A DNA stretch of 64,000 nt from Actinophytocola sp963826035 (GTDB taxonomy: Bacteria; Actinomycetota; Actinomycetes; Mycobacteriales; Pseudonocardiaceae). The position numbers and the translations under genes are program-made. Each line of letters begins with the position of its first letter. The stretch's first letter is position 1. Positions 37,283 through 47,595 of the stretch are shown one piece after another. The stretch covers positions 62,001 through 126,000 of the forward strand of contig CAWGVZ010000015.1 of NCBI GenBank assembly GCA_963826035.1, read 5' to 3'. The notes beneath the pieces are model-generated. The model was not told the origin of the DNA and searched no databases. It saw only the letters and a list, made by a program, of their open reading frames with translations.

Positions 37283-38787
37283 TCACTGTTCGGTAGCGAG
37301 CACGTCGTCGAGGGTGGCGAGGAACTCGGTGGCGGGCTGGCCAAGGTCGCGTTCGCGGGCGGCCAGGTACTCGCGGGTGTGCAGTACCGGCAGGGCCGTC
37401 CGGACGGTCGCGACGACGTCCCGGTGGCGGTTGGCCATGTGGTACGCCTGGATGAGCTCGGTGGCGGCCTTGGCCTGCTCGACGAATGTGCCTGGGCCGG
37501 TGCGGTCGCCGGCGAGGTCGACGAGGTCGACGAGGTCGACGAGGTCGACGAGGAAGGCGTACACGGCCGCCGCGTCGTCGAGTTGGCGGGCGTCGATGCA
37601 CAGGCACAGGGTTTCGTAGCCGCGGCGTGCGCAGTCGTGCCGGAGTTCGGTCGGCAGGCCGGGGCGGGCCATGACGTGCCGGAGGGCGTGCAGTGCGGTG
37701 TCGCGCGCGTCGGCGTTCGGCAGGCCGGTGGTGGAGCAGGAGGGCGAAGCCCAGCGCGTGCACCGGCGCCGCGACCTCGCCCGCCACCGGTGGGACCGGC
37801 GCCGAGGCGAGGAGCGCGAGGATGTCGCCGGTGTGCCGGGCGATGAACGACCCGGGCTCGATCGTGGCCGCCTTGGTGCCCATGTGTGTCATGGCCACCG
37901 CGGCGAGCCAGGCGTCCTCGTCGGTCGCGTGGAGCCCGGAGTCGATGATCGTGCGCAAGGCCGTCCGCGACCGTCGCCAGCGCGGACTCCGCGTCGCCCA
38001 GCGCGCGGAAGCGCTTGGCGATGTTGTTGTTGATGGCGCCGCCTGCCACGACCTGCTTGGCCGGGTCCGGCAGGTGGGGCAGGTGTTCCCGCGCGGTGAG
38101 GAGGTCCTGCAGTGAGGCGGGGGTGCGGCCGGCCCGGTCGGCGATGCGGGAGCGGACGATCAGGCACTCGACGAGCACGGGGCAGGCGTCCGGGCTCACC
38201 TCGTGCAGGAGGGCGGCGCCCTCGTGGGCGTCGTCGATGAGCCGGGCCGCTTCGCCCGCGTCTGCGGCCTGTTCGGCGACGCGTGCCCAGTGGAGGAGCT
38301 GTTCAGTGACGAGGGTGAGCCTGTGGGACCCGGTGAGCAGCACCTCGGGCACCCGGGCCGCACGGTACAGCCCGACGATCGTCCGCAGTGAGGTGAGCAG
38401 CTCCCCGATCTTGGCGGTGTCCGAACCCGCGACCGCGGCGGCCTGGGTCAGCATCGCTGCCGCGTATTCCTCGAGGAACGCGCCGCCGGACAGCGACGCC
38501 GCCGTGCCGGACGCTTCGGCTGCGGCCCGGGCGCGGGCCAGGAACGCCTCTGCCTGCCCGAGCCGCCCCGACCGGAGCGTCAGCGCGGTCAGCGCCGCGA
38601 CGTGCATGTGCAGGTAGCGGTCGCGATCGACGTCCACCAGCTCCTGGGTGAGTTCCGTGAGCTGGGTGAGCTCGGCGATCGCGGCCGGGTCGACGTCGTC
38701 GGCGAGGCGGACCATCGCCAGGCGGGTGGCCACCAGTGCCGACCACAGGCGGTTCCGGTCGACGGCCGGCTCCGCGAAGGCGACCAC
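37283..38787 (-). pseudogene. TPR-type helical repeat protein, at least two frameshifts
   Basis: Three consecutive frames encode one solenoid protein. 38787 to about 37990 has LARARAAAEASGTAASLSGG and LPDPAKQVVAGGAINNNIAK. About 37960-37740 has IIDSGLHATDEDAWLAAVAM. About 37735-37283 has ARRGYETLCLCIDARQLDDA and ends ATLDDVLATEQ. Each piece reads naturally and joins without loss, so single-base changes separate them. No catalytic domain remains; the front of the gene may also be missing before 38787. Such repeats usually form the sensor half of STAND or CHAT proteins. Confidence 0.65.
37514..37549. repeat. 9-bp tandem repeat GAGGTCGAC, four units plus part
   Basis: Four perfect copies of GAGGTCGAC (37514-37522, 37523-37531, 37532-37540, 37541-37549), followed by GAGG. 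In the reverse-strand TPR pseudogene this encodes repeated VDL tripeptides. A nine-base unit keeps frame, so copy number can vary without breaking the protein. Confidence 0.85.
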
Positions 38788-38933
38788 CTGGGCCTTTCTG
38801 TGCGTCAGATTCTGCGAGCATCCTTGGTGCCCTATACGAGAGCGAGAAGGCTGACTTCCATATCAAACCTTTATGTTTGACCGAATCCACGACGGGCGGC
38901 TAGTCCGGTTGACACCACAGGGCAACGCGACTA

Positions 38934-39581
38934 CTAGCTCGTGCTCGGGACTGTTCGGTACTCCACAGCCAGGCTCTCGATCTGTGATCCGCGGATGATG
39001 ATGTGCTCGTACTCGTTCGGCAACGCGGAAATGGAGTTGTTGCCAGTCTTCGAGAACAGTGGTGGCACGAGTACCAACTCGCGGTCCTCCAGCGCCAGTT
39101 CAGGCGTGAAGTACGCAACCTGGCCACTAAAGACAGTCCCATCCGTCAGTCGCACGCGTACATACACGTTGTGCTTGAGTGGTGCTTGGTTCTTGAAGAC
39201 CTGGCTCCATGCGCTGATCTGACGGATCGTCTCTCCAGTATTGCGGCCGAGGTGCTTGTGGAGGCTGAATGCGGCGCCGTGGGCCAGTAGCGCTTCCGCA
39301 AAGATCAAGGCGAACACAGCGGCGTAATGCTCGGCGAAGTAGGTGTCGCTGTCACGAATCAGACCAGGCACCAGATCCGGCTTGATGGGCCAAGCCACGA
39401 GCAAGACGATTGTCGCGGCGATACCGGTGAAGCCGAGGCTGCCGAAGACGATCCGGCTGATCTCCTTGAAGGCGGACTCTGTTGCGTTGACCCGCCGGCG
39501 AGCTCCCAGGAGCTCGAACAACAAGCCAGGTGAAACCGTGAGCAGGAACAGCAACAGGGTCAGCCAGGTGCTCGGGACCAT
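38934..39581 (-). CDS. DUF6338-type membrane protein
   Basis: 215 residues. Three hydrophobic segments: WLTLLLFLLTVSPGLLFELL at the start, GSLGFTGIAATIVLLVAWPI around 50-68, and AAVFALIFAEALLAHGAAF around 87-105. A C-terminal soluble part contains a small beta domain (VRLTDGTVFSGQVAYFTPEL). The opening VPSTWLTLLLFLLTVSPG matches the DUF6338 family as remembered; that assignment is from memory and unverified. It lies five bases after the 59-residue gene at 39587-39766, so the two form an operon. Confidence 0.75.
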   Translation of the reverse strand: MVPSTWLTLLLFLLTVSPGLLFELLGARRRVNATESAFKEISRIVFGSLGFTGIAATIVLLVAWPIKPDLVPGLIRDSDTYFAEHYAAVFALIFAEALLAHGAAFSLHKHLGRNTGETIRQISAWSQVFKNQAPLKHNVYVRVRLTDGTVFSGQVAYFTPELALEDRELVLVPPLFSKTGNNSISALPNEYEHIIIRGSQIESLAVEYRTVPSTS

Positions 39582-39586
39582 GATGC

Positions 39587-39766
39587 TCAGCCGTCGAACT
39601 CAGGCGGAGGCGTTTGGTCGCCGCCGCTGTGTTGTGTTGTCGTGTCCAGCGCGTCCAATCCTCGGTGTTCGGCGAGAAGCTCTCGTGAGGACACATCACG
39701 GGTGGAGTCGAGGCTCTTCGTGACTTCGACCTGCGGTGCCGGGCGTTCTTCTCTGGCTGTGGACAT
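39587..39766 (-). CDS. 59-aa polar protein upstream of the DUF6338-type gene
   Basis: The ATG at 39766 has a clear AAGGAG site about six bases upstream, and the stop lies five bases before the next start. The sequence is hydrophilic and probably disordered (MSTAREERPAPQVEVTKSLD, ending QTPPPEFDG). The spacing and ribosome site make it a likely real gene despite its size. The function is unknown; a regulatory or adaptor role with the membrane protein is possible. Confidence 0.6.
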   Translation of the reverse strand: MSTAREERPAPQVEVTKSLDSTRDVSSRELLAEHRGLDALDTTTQHSGGDQTPPPEFDG

Positions 39767-40039
39767 GGTGCGCTCCTTCTGCGGAGTTAGTACGTGCAGT
39801 CAGTCGTCCCCCGAGGCTCGACATGGCACCTGCGGCGTCGCGTGACCGTGGACGAGCGTTACGGTGCGCCAGAGAATGAGCTGTGCTCGTGACAGTGCGT
39901 AACGCGAGAGGGTGGCCGTTCGACGGTGAGGATGACAGTTTGCGGAGAGGCGCGAGGCAACGGGGTAACGACTCGTGTCTTGACTGGCTTTCGTGTCGGC
40001 CCCGCACCCCAACTCTGTGTCTCTCGAGGAGCTTGCATC

Positions 40040-40198
40040 ATGAATGAGGTCTACTTTTGCGGTAGTTGCCGTCGCCAGCAAGGAACACATGAAGGTGAGG
40101 AGTGCAAGATTTGCGGGCGGATCACTGTGTCGTGGTATACGGACCGCGAAACCGAAGCTGACGCCATGTCGAAGTGGAAGACAGTGAACCCAGCGTAG
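40040..40198 (+). CDS. 52-aa zinc-ribbon protein
   Basis: The ATG at 40040 has GAGGAG about nine bases upstream. The sequence holds two CxxC pairs: CGSC (residues 7-10) and CKIC (22-25), in a rubredoxin-like spacing. The tail is charged. Base composition is AT-richer than the surroundings, as in the next gene, so both probably arrived together. Confidence 0.6.
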   Translation: MNEVYFCGSCRRQQGTHEGEECKICGRITVSWYTDRETEADAMSKWKTVNPA

Positions 40199-40230
40199 TC
40201 ACGGACCCTGCCGAGAATGGAGTACTGGGA

Positions 40231-40689
40231 ATGTCAGATGGTTTCGACTTGCCCGACTGTGGAGCTTTACTAATCGAATTTGCTCGTCAATACGCTGGCG
40301 AGCAAGGCGCTAGGGTTATTGCTGCTGAAGTTGACCAGGTGCGTAGGCGTGATGGGTCGCTAACATGTGATGACCTGAGTAGTTATCGTAAAATGAAGGA
40401 CGGACCTTTGTATGCGCTAAGCGTCATGCTCTCCCATGAGGCGATTGGGGTAAGTGCGTGGGCACGACGCGCGTTCAGTATAACTCGACGCAGGTCAGCG
40501 GCACGGGTTGTGGAAGACATATGTAGAAAAGATGGCGCGAATGAAGCCGTAGTTTGGACACTGGCCAACGGCGACCACTCTAGGGTTCATGTCAGCGTTC
40601 TGCGGGAAATGTTGGCCGGCGTCGTTGATACGGAACATGGGGAGACATTCTATAGGATCACTATAAGATGTTTGCGTAAGTGGAAGTGA
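40231..40689 (+). CDS. hypothetical protein, atypical composition
   Basis: 152 residues from the ATG at 40231; a GTG at 40174 overlapping the previous gene is an alternative. Helical N-terminal half (CGALLIEFARQYAGEQGARV), a basic middle (ARRAFSITRRRSAARVVEDI) and a short beta end. No motif was recognised. Codon use is clearly less GC-rich than that of neighbouring genes, indicating foreign origin. The 40040 gene ends 32 bases before it. Confidence 0.55.
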   Translation: MSDGFDLPDCGALLIEFARQYAGEQGARVIAAEVDQVRRRDGSLTCDDLSSYRKMKDGPLYALSVMLSHEAIGVSAWARRAFSITRRRSAARVVEDICRKDGANEAVVWTLANGDHSRVHVSVLREMLAGVVDTEHGETFYRITIRCLRKWK

Positions 40690-40852
40690 TAGCTCCTCCT
40701 CGATGGTACTGTCAGCGAGATCGATAGTATCGGCATGCACAAACCGACAGTTCCTTGCGTTTTAGTGACAGAATCCGGGCATAGAATGCTCGGTAGCTGG
40801 TCCGTGGCAGCCGCCGCCGTAACACACCTGGGCAGACCGCGATGCAGGGTAC

Positions 40853-41227
40853 ATGACCAGCGACGTTGACTTGGATGACCTACGCCGGCGGTTCGCCCGT
40901 GACATGGAGCGAGGCGTAATCGAGCTGGCGCGGATTGGCTACAACGCCCACTACTTCCACCAGATGCTCCGCGACCATCCGGCTCACGAGGTAGCCCGCA
41001 GGCTGGTACTTGCTAGGCAGCCCTCGTACGGCCTATGGCGGCTCAAGGAGTTGGGCAGGCTCGACATGAGTGCTGAGATGTGGGTCCTCTTGCCCTGGTA
41101 TGAGGAGTTGTTCGATCCAGACATCCGGCACGAGGCCGAGAAGAAGCTGCGGCTTCTCGGCGTCGATGTGCAAGGCGAGCTTCGGCGGCTGGTGCGTCGA
41201 TTGCAGCCGGAACAAGAAGCTGAGTAG
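40853..41227 (+). CDS. 124-aa helical protein, unknown function
   Basis: The ATG at 40853 begins TSDVDLDDLRRRFARDMERG. The protein is all-helical and charged, with a conserved-looking core GYNAHYFHQMLRDHPAHEVA and WRLKELGRLDMSAEMWVLLP, and ends LRRLVRRLQPEQEAE. Small proteins of this style are widespread in actinomycetes without assigned function. It stands alone, and normal composition returns here. Confidence 0.6.
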   Translation: MTSDVDLDDLRRRFARDMERGVIELARIGYNAHYFHQMLRDHPAHEVARRLVLARQPSYGLWRLKELGRLDMSAEMWVLLPWYEELFDPDIRHEAEKKLRLLGVDVQGELRRLVRRLQPEQEAE

Positions 41228-42040
41228 TCGCGTTAAGGAGTCGAGTAGGTCGCCGCGAGGCCAACCAGATCTGGCTGGAGATCGTCGCCCTCGCCACCGA
41301 TCTCCTTGCCTGGACCTAAATCTGGCCTTCGACGAACGCGAACCGTCGCTGGGAACCCACACGGCCTCGCCGTCGCCGGACGGATCGTCCACAGCGGCTG
41401 CCGACTCCGACTACCCCGCAGCCAGCCCCACCTCACAACCGACGAGCGTGCGACGCGACCTAGATCAACTAGGTCCCTCAAACTTCGACATTTGAGTCAA
41501 GTTTTCGGCGGCGTAGCGTCAAGTGTGCCCGCTCCACATCTGCAGACTCATTGTCTGACCAGCCACTTTGGAGTGGCACGGCCGGTCATCACGGATGATC
41601 GGACTTCGGCGCATCGGGTGGCGGCGGTCTGTCGATCATGACCTCAGGTCCCTGCGTAAGCTTGCGCAAAACCCAAACGATCAAGGAAATGCCAGGTCAC
41701 AGCATCAACTGAGGATGGCCTCGGACCGTTCTGGGCCACCACGCAACTGCACCAACAAAACCGAAACCAGCCACCCACCTCGGCGGTCCGAGGCTGGCCT
41801 CACTACTACTCCAGCAGCACTTTGTGATCCCCGCCGTGTTGTGGAGCGTGGAGAACAACATCAGCCTGGCGAACATGGACTGGGCGGACTGCACGGAGGT
41901 CATAGGTGAAGGTGGCTTGTTCCGCGGAGTCTGATCCCCCGCTCATCCCGAACGACGAAACATGTGTCTAGCCGTGGTCAGGGTCTCGGGAGGAACCTGC
42001 TCTACCGGCATATCCCAGTTGTAACGCGGGGGGACTACCC
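41228..42040. other. 0.8-kb stretch without a confident gene
   Basis: No frame here has a believable start and full protein. At 41818-41930 a forward frame reads naturally (FVIPAVLWSVENNISLANMD, ending GEGGLFRGV with TGA), probably the tail of a lost gene. The right edge is the target site of the first ISAs1 element. Confidence 0.35.
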
Positions 42041-43408
42041 CACGGCCCAGTCATGATCACGTGGTGAAGTTACTATCGTCACCCTGCGTGTCCGCCTGAA
42101 GATGGTGGGCCGGGCGAAAGAGACGACCTTCTGTCTGAAAGTATTTGGTTACCACGCCAATAGCCTCAAGACAGAAGGTCGTCAAGTTGTCAGTCTTGCA
42201 GACGTCGTCGCCGTTGTCCAACTCGACAGATCCGTCGAGTGATGAATGCGATATCTCCAGCCTGTTGAAGATGTTGGACTCGATCACTGATCCACGGAGC
42301 CCGCGCGGCCGGATCTATGTTTTGTCGTTTCTGTTGGCGGCATCGTTTGTCGCCGTATTGGCGGGTGCGAAGAATTTCTATGCGATTGAACGACGGATCC
42401 AGGATCTGCCGTCATCGTTGATGGCGAAACTGGGTGGCACATGGTGTTATTTCTCGCAGGGATACAGGTTTCCGGGAGAGAAGACGGTGCGCATGTTGTT
42501 GAGCGAGTTGGACGCGGGCGAGTTGGATCGAATATTCGGTGTATGGCTGTTCGGCAACGCCCGAGCCGATGACGACGAGCTTCTGGTGCTGGCCATCGAC
42601 GGCAAGGTGATGCGCGGCGCCTGGACCGACGAGAACGAGAAGTTTACGCTGTTCTCCGCGATGATCCACGACCTGGGCGTGACCGTCGCACAGGTCGCCG
42701 TTCCTGGCGACACGAACGAGATCACCCAGGTTGAGAACCTGCTGGACGCGCTGCCGATCGACGAGGGCCAGGCCGTATTGGTGACGATGGACGCCGCCCA
42801 CACGCAACGCGACACCGCCGAACACATCGCAGGCAAACGCGGCTTCGACTACATCGCAGCAATCAAAGGGAACCAGCCCACGTTCCAACAAGCGGTCATC
42901 GACGCCATGATTCCCGTGCTGAACAACGATCCTGAATGGGACACGACAGAACGTGGCCACGGACGGATCAACCGCTGGCGCACATGGACAGCCGACGCCG
43001 GAACAATCGACTTCCCACACCTCGAACGAATCGCGTGCATTCGCCGAGACACCTACACGCTGGACGGCACGTGGACCAGCAAAGAATTCGCACTGTTCGG
43101 TACCAGTGACTCGAATATGACTGCAATCAGATTCCACACGCGCGTCCGGAAACATTGGGGAATCGAAAACAAAAGTCATTACATCCGCGACACCGTGTGG
43201 CGCGAAGACCTCCACCAAGCGCGCACCAGAAACGGACCACAAAACATAGCGGCACTACGGAACGCCGCAATCGGCGCGCTTCGAATCGCCGGGTTCACCA
43301 ACATCACCGCCGCTACCGAATGGATTGCAGGAGACCGCGCACGAGCACTCCCATTGCTCGCTACACAACGTTATGTTGATCACCCCAGGTGAACATGACT
43401 GGGCCGTG
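42041..43408 (+). mobile_element. ISAs1-family insertion sequence, copy 1
   Basis: Ends are CACGGCCCAGTCATG at 42041 and its exact reverse complement at 43394-43408. The 9-bp target duplication GGACTACCC lies at 42032-42040 and 43409-43417. The length of 1368 bp is identical to copy 2, with only a handful of base differences seen by eye (for example CCCGTG/CCCGTA and GCTCGC/GCTCGT). Confidence 0.93.
42145..43392 (+). CDS. ISAs1-family transposase (copy 1)
   Basis: Up to 415 residues; the start is uncertain among several TTG codons near 42145-42187. The N-terminal domain is DPRSPRGRIYVLSFLLAASF. The DDE core is LLVLAIDGKVMRGA, VLVTMDAAHTQRDTAEH and HWGIENKSHYIRDTVW. Full length and intact. 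It differs from copy 2 by very few residues. Small hairpin-rich leader sequences precede the ORF within the IS. Confidence 0.9.
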   Translation: MVTTPIASRQKVVKLSVLQTSSPLSNSTDPSSDECDISSLLKMLDSITDPRSPRGRIYVLSFLLAASFVAVLAGAKNFYAIERRIQDLPSSLMAKLGGTWCYFSQGYRFPGEKTVRMLLSELDAGELDRIFGVWLFGNARADDDELLVLAIDGKVMRGAWTDENEKFTLFSAMIHDLGVTVAQVAVPGDTNEITQVENLLDALPIDEGQAVLVTMDAAHTQRDTAEHIAGKRGFDYIAAIKGNQPTFQQAVIDAMIPVLNNDPEWDTTERGHGRINRWRTWTADAGTIDFPHLERIACIRRDTYTLDGTWTSKEFALFGTSDSNMTAIRFHTRVRKHWGIENKSHYIRDTVWREDLHQARTRNGPQNIAALRNAAIGALRIAGFTNITAATEWIAGDRARALPLLATQRYVDHPR

Positions 43409-43709
43409 GGACTACCCCGCGACGCCATCGTCGATGAGCGACTGGGACCGACTACTGGACTTCGCCGGCTACCAGCCCGGCAGTGCGCAGGATCTGTTCA
43501 CCAACCGATTTAACGAACGGGCGGTTTTCCGGCAATCGATTGACGCGCACCGGGAAACCGTGCGCGGGACCCAGGCGCTGGCTGGGCGGGCCGTGCCGCG
43601 ACGTAACGTTCTAACGTTCTGCGGTAAGGGTGGGGTCGGCAAGACGTCACTGTCTCGTCGGTTGGAGTCCTGGTTGCGTGGCCAGCTCGGCGCGGAGTCC
43701 GAGTGGGGG

Positions 43710-45077
43710 CACGGCCCAGTCATGATCACGTGGTGAAGTTACGATCGTCACCCTGCGTGTCCGCCTGAAGATGGTGGGCCGGGCGAAAGAGACGACCTTC
43801 TGTCTGAAAGTATTTGGTTACCACGCCAATAGCCTCAAGACAGAAGGTCGTCAAGTTGTCAGTCTTGCAGACGTCGTCGCCGTTGTCCAACTCGACAGAT
43901 CCGTCGAGTGATGAATGCGATATCTCCAGCCTGTTGAAGATGTTGGACTCGATCACTGATCCACGGAGCCCGCGCGGCCGGATCTATGTTTTGTCGTTTC
44001 TGTTGGCGGCATCGTTTGTCGCCGTATTGGCGGGTGCGAAGAATTTCTATGCGATTGAACGACGGATCCAGGATCTGCCGTCATCGTTGATGGCGAAACT
44101 GGGTGGCACATGGTGTTATTTCTCGCAGGGATACAGGTTTCCGGGAGAGAAGACGGTGCGCATGTTGTTGAGCGAGTTGGACGCGGGCGAGTTGGATCGA
44201 ATATTCGGTGTATGGCTGTTCGGCAACGCCCGAGCCGATGACGACGAGCTTCTGGTGCTGGCCATCGACGGCAAGGTGATGCGCGGCGCCTGGACCGACG
44301 AGAACGAGAAGTTTACGCTGTTCTCCGCGATGATCCACGACCTGGGCGTGACCGTCGCACAGGTCGCCGTTCCTGGCGACACGAACGAGATCACCCAGGT
44401 TGAGAACCTGCTGGACGCGCTGCCGATCGACGAGGGCCAGGCCGTATTGGTGACGATGGACGCCGCCCACACGCAACGCGACACCGCCGAACACATCGCA
44501 GGCAAACGCGGCTTCGACTACATCGCAGCAATCAAAGGGAACCAGCCCACGTTCCAACAAGCGGTCATCGACGCCATGATTCCCGTACTGAACAACGATC
44601 CTGAATGGGACACGACAGAACGTGGCCACGGACGGATCAACCGCTGGCGCACATGGACAGCCGACGCCGGAACAATCGACTTCCCACACCTCGAACGAAT
44701 CGCGTGCATTCGCCGAGACACCTACACGCTGGACGGCACGTGGACCAGCAAAGAATTCGCACTGTTCGGTACCAGTGACTCGAATATGACTGCAATCAGA
44801 TTCCACACGCGCGTCCGGAAACATTGGGGAATCGAAAACAAAAGTCATTACATCCGCGACACCGTGTGGCGCGAAGACCTCCACCAAGCCCGCACCAGAA
44901 ACGGACCACAAAACATAGCGGCACTACGGAACGCCGCAATCGGCGCGCTTCGAATCGCCGGGTTCACCAACATCACCGCCGCTACCGAATGGATTGCAGG
45001 AGACCGCGCACGAGCACTCCCATTGCTCGTTACACAACGTTATGTTGATCACCCCAGGTGAACATGACTGGGCCGTG
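43710..45077 (+). mobile_element. ISAs1-family insertion sequence, copy 2, inside a STAND gene
   Basis: Ends CACGGCCCAGTCATG at 43710 and the reverse complement ending at 45077. The 9-bp target duplication GAGTGGGGG lies at 43701-43709 and 45078-45086. The element is 1368 bp. Different target duplications show that the two copies inserted independently. Confidence 0.94.
43814..45061 (+). CDS. ISAs1-family transposase (copy 2)
   Basis: Intact 415-residue frame, practically identical to copy 1, with the same DDE core (LAIDGKVMRGA, MDAAHTQRD, HWGIENKSHYIRD). Both copies could supply transposase for each other, and the two direct copies could recombine and delete the 1.6 kb between their matching points. 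Confidence 0.9.
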   Translation: MVTTPIASRQKVVKLSVLQTSSPLSNSTDPSSDECDISSLLKMLDSITDPRSPRGRIYVLSFLLAASFVAVLAGAKNFYAIERRIQDLPSSLMAKLGGTWCYFSQGYRFPGEKTVRMLLSELDAGELDRIFGVWLFGNARADDDELLVLAIDGKVMRGAWTDENEKFTLFSAMIHDLGVTVAQVAVPGDTNEITQVENLLDALPIDEGQAVLVTMDAAHTQRDTAEHIAGKRGFDYIAAIKGNQPTFQQAVIDAMIPVLNNDPEWDTTERGHGRINRWRTWTADAGTIDFPHLERIACIRRDTYTLDGTWTSKEFALFGTSDSNMTAIRFHTRVRKHWGIENKSHYIRDTVWREDLHQARTRNGPQNIAALRNAAIGALRIAGFTNITAATEWIAGDRARALPLLVTQRYVDHPR

Positions 45078-47595
45078 GAGTGGGGGCCCGCGCCGGTGAT
45101 CGACGACCTGGTCACGATTCGGCTCGACCTGCACGACTCGCTGGGCCATTTCGACGTCGACTCCGTCATGATCGAGCTGCGGGAGGAGCTCGGCGAACTG
45201 CGGAACAGCTGGCCGGCGTTCGACTACGGGTTCGCCATGTACTGGGCCGTGCACCACCGGAAGGAGCTGATGCCGACCGGGTCGCGCCGGCATGGTCGGC
45301 TGCGGGCGGCTTCGGACGTAGCGACCTCCGAGATCATCGGCGCGCTGGGCATCCCTGGTGCATCGCTGGGCAGCAAGATCGTTCTCCGGGCGCTTGACGG
45401 GGTTCGACACGGGCGGCTGCGGCGGCTGGCGGTTTCGGCCGCGCCACGGGTCGCTGATCTAGTGTCGGCGTTAGTGCGGGACGACTCTGTCGTGCTGCGT
45501 ACCGGTTTCGCCGGACTGCTGAGCGCCGAGCTGGATCTCATGGCACCGGGGCACCGGCCCTGCCTGGTGGTGTTCGTGGACGCGACCGAACGGTTGTCGG
45601 ACAGCGGTTTGGCGTTGCTGAACAGCGTCGTATGGCAGCTGCCCCAGGTGCTGTGGGTGTTGACGGGGCGCAACCGGATTCGCTGGGCAGAGGAGACGCA
45701 CCGCGATGTGCCATTCTACGGTGCGACCGTGTGGCCTGGTCTGGTCGCGGAATCGGGTGCCGAGTCAGCGGCGGAGCCGCAGCAGCATCTGGTCGGCAAC
45801 CTGTCTGACGACGACGCGGCGGCGTTCCTTCGAGCGGCCACCTCGGCCCGCGGCCTCGGGCTGACCGAGGCGCAGATCGCGTCGGTGGTCCGTGAGTCGG
45901 ACGGGCTCCCGCTTTGGATGGATATCGTGGTGCAGATCGCCCAGCAGGCGATCCTGGAGCGGCGCGCCGTGCGTGACGCTGAGCTGGTCGGCCCGTTCGA
46001 CGATCTGGTGCGTCGGTTGCTGCGTGACTTGGAGCGAGACGAGCAGCGGATCGTCCGGGCCGCGTGCCTGGTCAGCAGGTTCGACGTGGAGCTGGTCGCC
46101 GCCGGGGCTGGCGTCGATGCCGGGGCTGCCGCCCGTCTTGTCGAGCGGTCGATGATCATCCGCGACGGCGCCGAGCGGCGGCTGCCGTTCCGCCTGCATG
46201 ATGAGATCCGCCGAGTCGTGCGGACTGCCGGAGCCGGCATCCCGGGCGGCTGGACGGAAACCGACTGGCGCTCGGCCGGTAGCCGGGTCGTGGACGAGCT
46301 GCGCCGCCGGCACGACAGCGAGGTCGATGCCTCGGCCATGCTCGACCTGCTGGACCAGGTCCTCGAGGTTGGGCTGAACAGCGACGTGCCCATCGGCTGG
46401 CTGCGCAAGGCGGTGGCCGATCTGCCGTCCATGCACGCCATTGCCGAGCGACATCCAGCAGCATTCGGCACCCCCAGGAACTGGGCCGAGTGGTTCTGCA
46501 CCCTGCTCTCCTCGTGGCGCCCGGGAGTCACGACCACCGAGCGGCGTGACCGCCTCCGGAACTTCGCTGCCCGGTCGTCGCCGGTCGACCTGCGGATGAT
46601 GGCCCAACGATTCCTCGGTTACTCCCTTCGGGCAAATGACCAGTACGAGGAGACCATCGCCCTTTTCGAGGCACTGGTGGCGGAAGAGCCCACCCAACTA
46701 CACCGATTCCAGCTGGCGAACAGCCTGGTTCAGGCGAGTCGCTTTAGTGAAGCACTTGCGCTACTCGAAACCTGGCCGGACCTCGACCCGACGAGTGCCG
46801 CAGCAGTACGTGGATCCATTGCCTTCGCCCACGGGCGACTGGCGGAGAACGTCGAACTCAAGAACGGCAGAATCGCCAAGTACGAGACCACCCGGCAGTA
46901 CCGGGTGCTCAGTGAGGTGAGCGCCCACACCACGCTCTGTCGGGCGTTGCTCGGCATCGGCCAGGAGCCCACAGCCGTACAGGGCGCGGACCAGGCGGAG
47001 GACGACCGTCATCCGGACGCTGTCTGCACCTACCTGTCCGGGGCGGCCATCTCCTGCGCCGGCGACGCAGACACGGTACGCCGCCACGTCAAGCGCGCCA
47101 GGGACGTGGCGGAACTCTTCGGGAGAGCCAGGGACAACTACAAGACCATCGTGCCACTGGTCTTCGATGCCGTCGTCCGCCGCGATCCGGCCGCCGTCGC
47201 ACACGCACATGCGCTGGTAGCCGCTCGTCCGCAACGGCGAGCACGGATCTGGCGAGCAGTCGGATTCTGGCTGGAGGCCGAAGGTGTGGAAGTCGAGGAA
47301 CCAGAAGTCGCCTGGCTGGAAGACGTCGATGTGGTGCGCGGCCGCTGGAACGCGCTCGTCGACAAACGCAGAGCTGCCCTCGGACTGAGTTGACGGCTAA
47401 GACAAGCCGGAGAGGTCACCTGCAAGGGGGCCACCTCGGGGACACCCAGGCGCACTCGTTGCCAACGCACTTCTGCCGCGGACAGTGCGTCAGCGCAGCG
47501 TCCTCATACCGCAGCGGGCTACACCAGCACCCGCCTTACCCGCGAGTCCGGAGCTCTCTGAAACAAATTCCCTCATCGACGCGAATGCTCTTGAC

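Larger units (their letters stand above)
43434..47393 (+). pseudogene. STAND-type NTPase with TPR tail, interrupted by ISAs1 copy 2
   Basis: The coding parts are 43434-43709 and 45087-47393. Removing the IS and one duplication joins ESEWG to PAPVIDD in frame, giving about 860 residues. Walker A CGKGGVGKTSLSRRL is at about 62-76; Walker B-like LVVFVDATERLSDSG and the sensor-like LWVLTGRNRIRWAEE follow. The C-terminal third is helical repeats (RFLGYSLRANDQYEETIALF). STAND proteins are ligand-triggered switches in signalling and phage defence. No separate effector domain is seen at the N-terminus. The gene is inactive in its present form, but the damage is only the IS. Confidence 0.83.

Noticed and set aside
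37509..37553. CRISPR array
   Set aside because: The repeat unit is nine bases without spacers; it is a coding tandem repeat.
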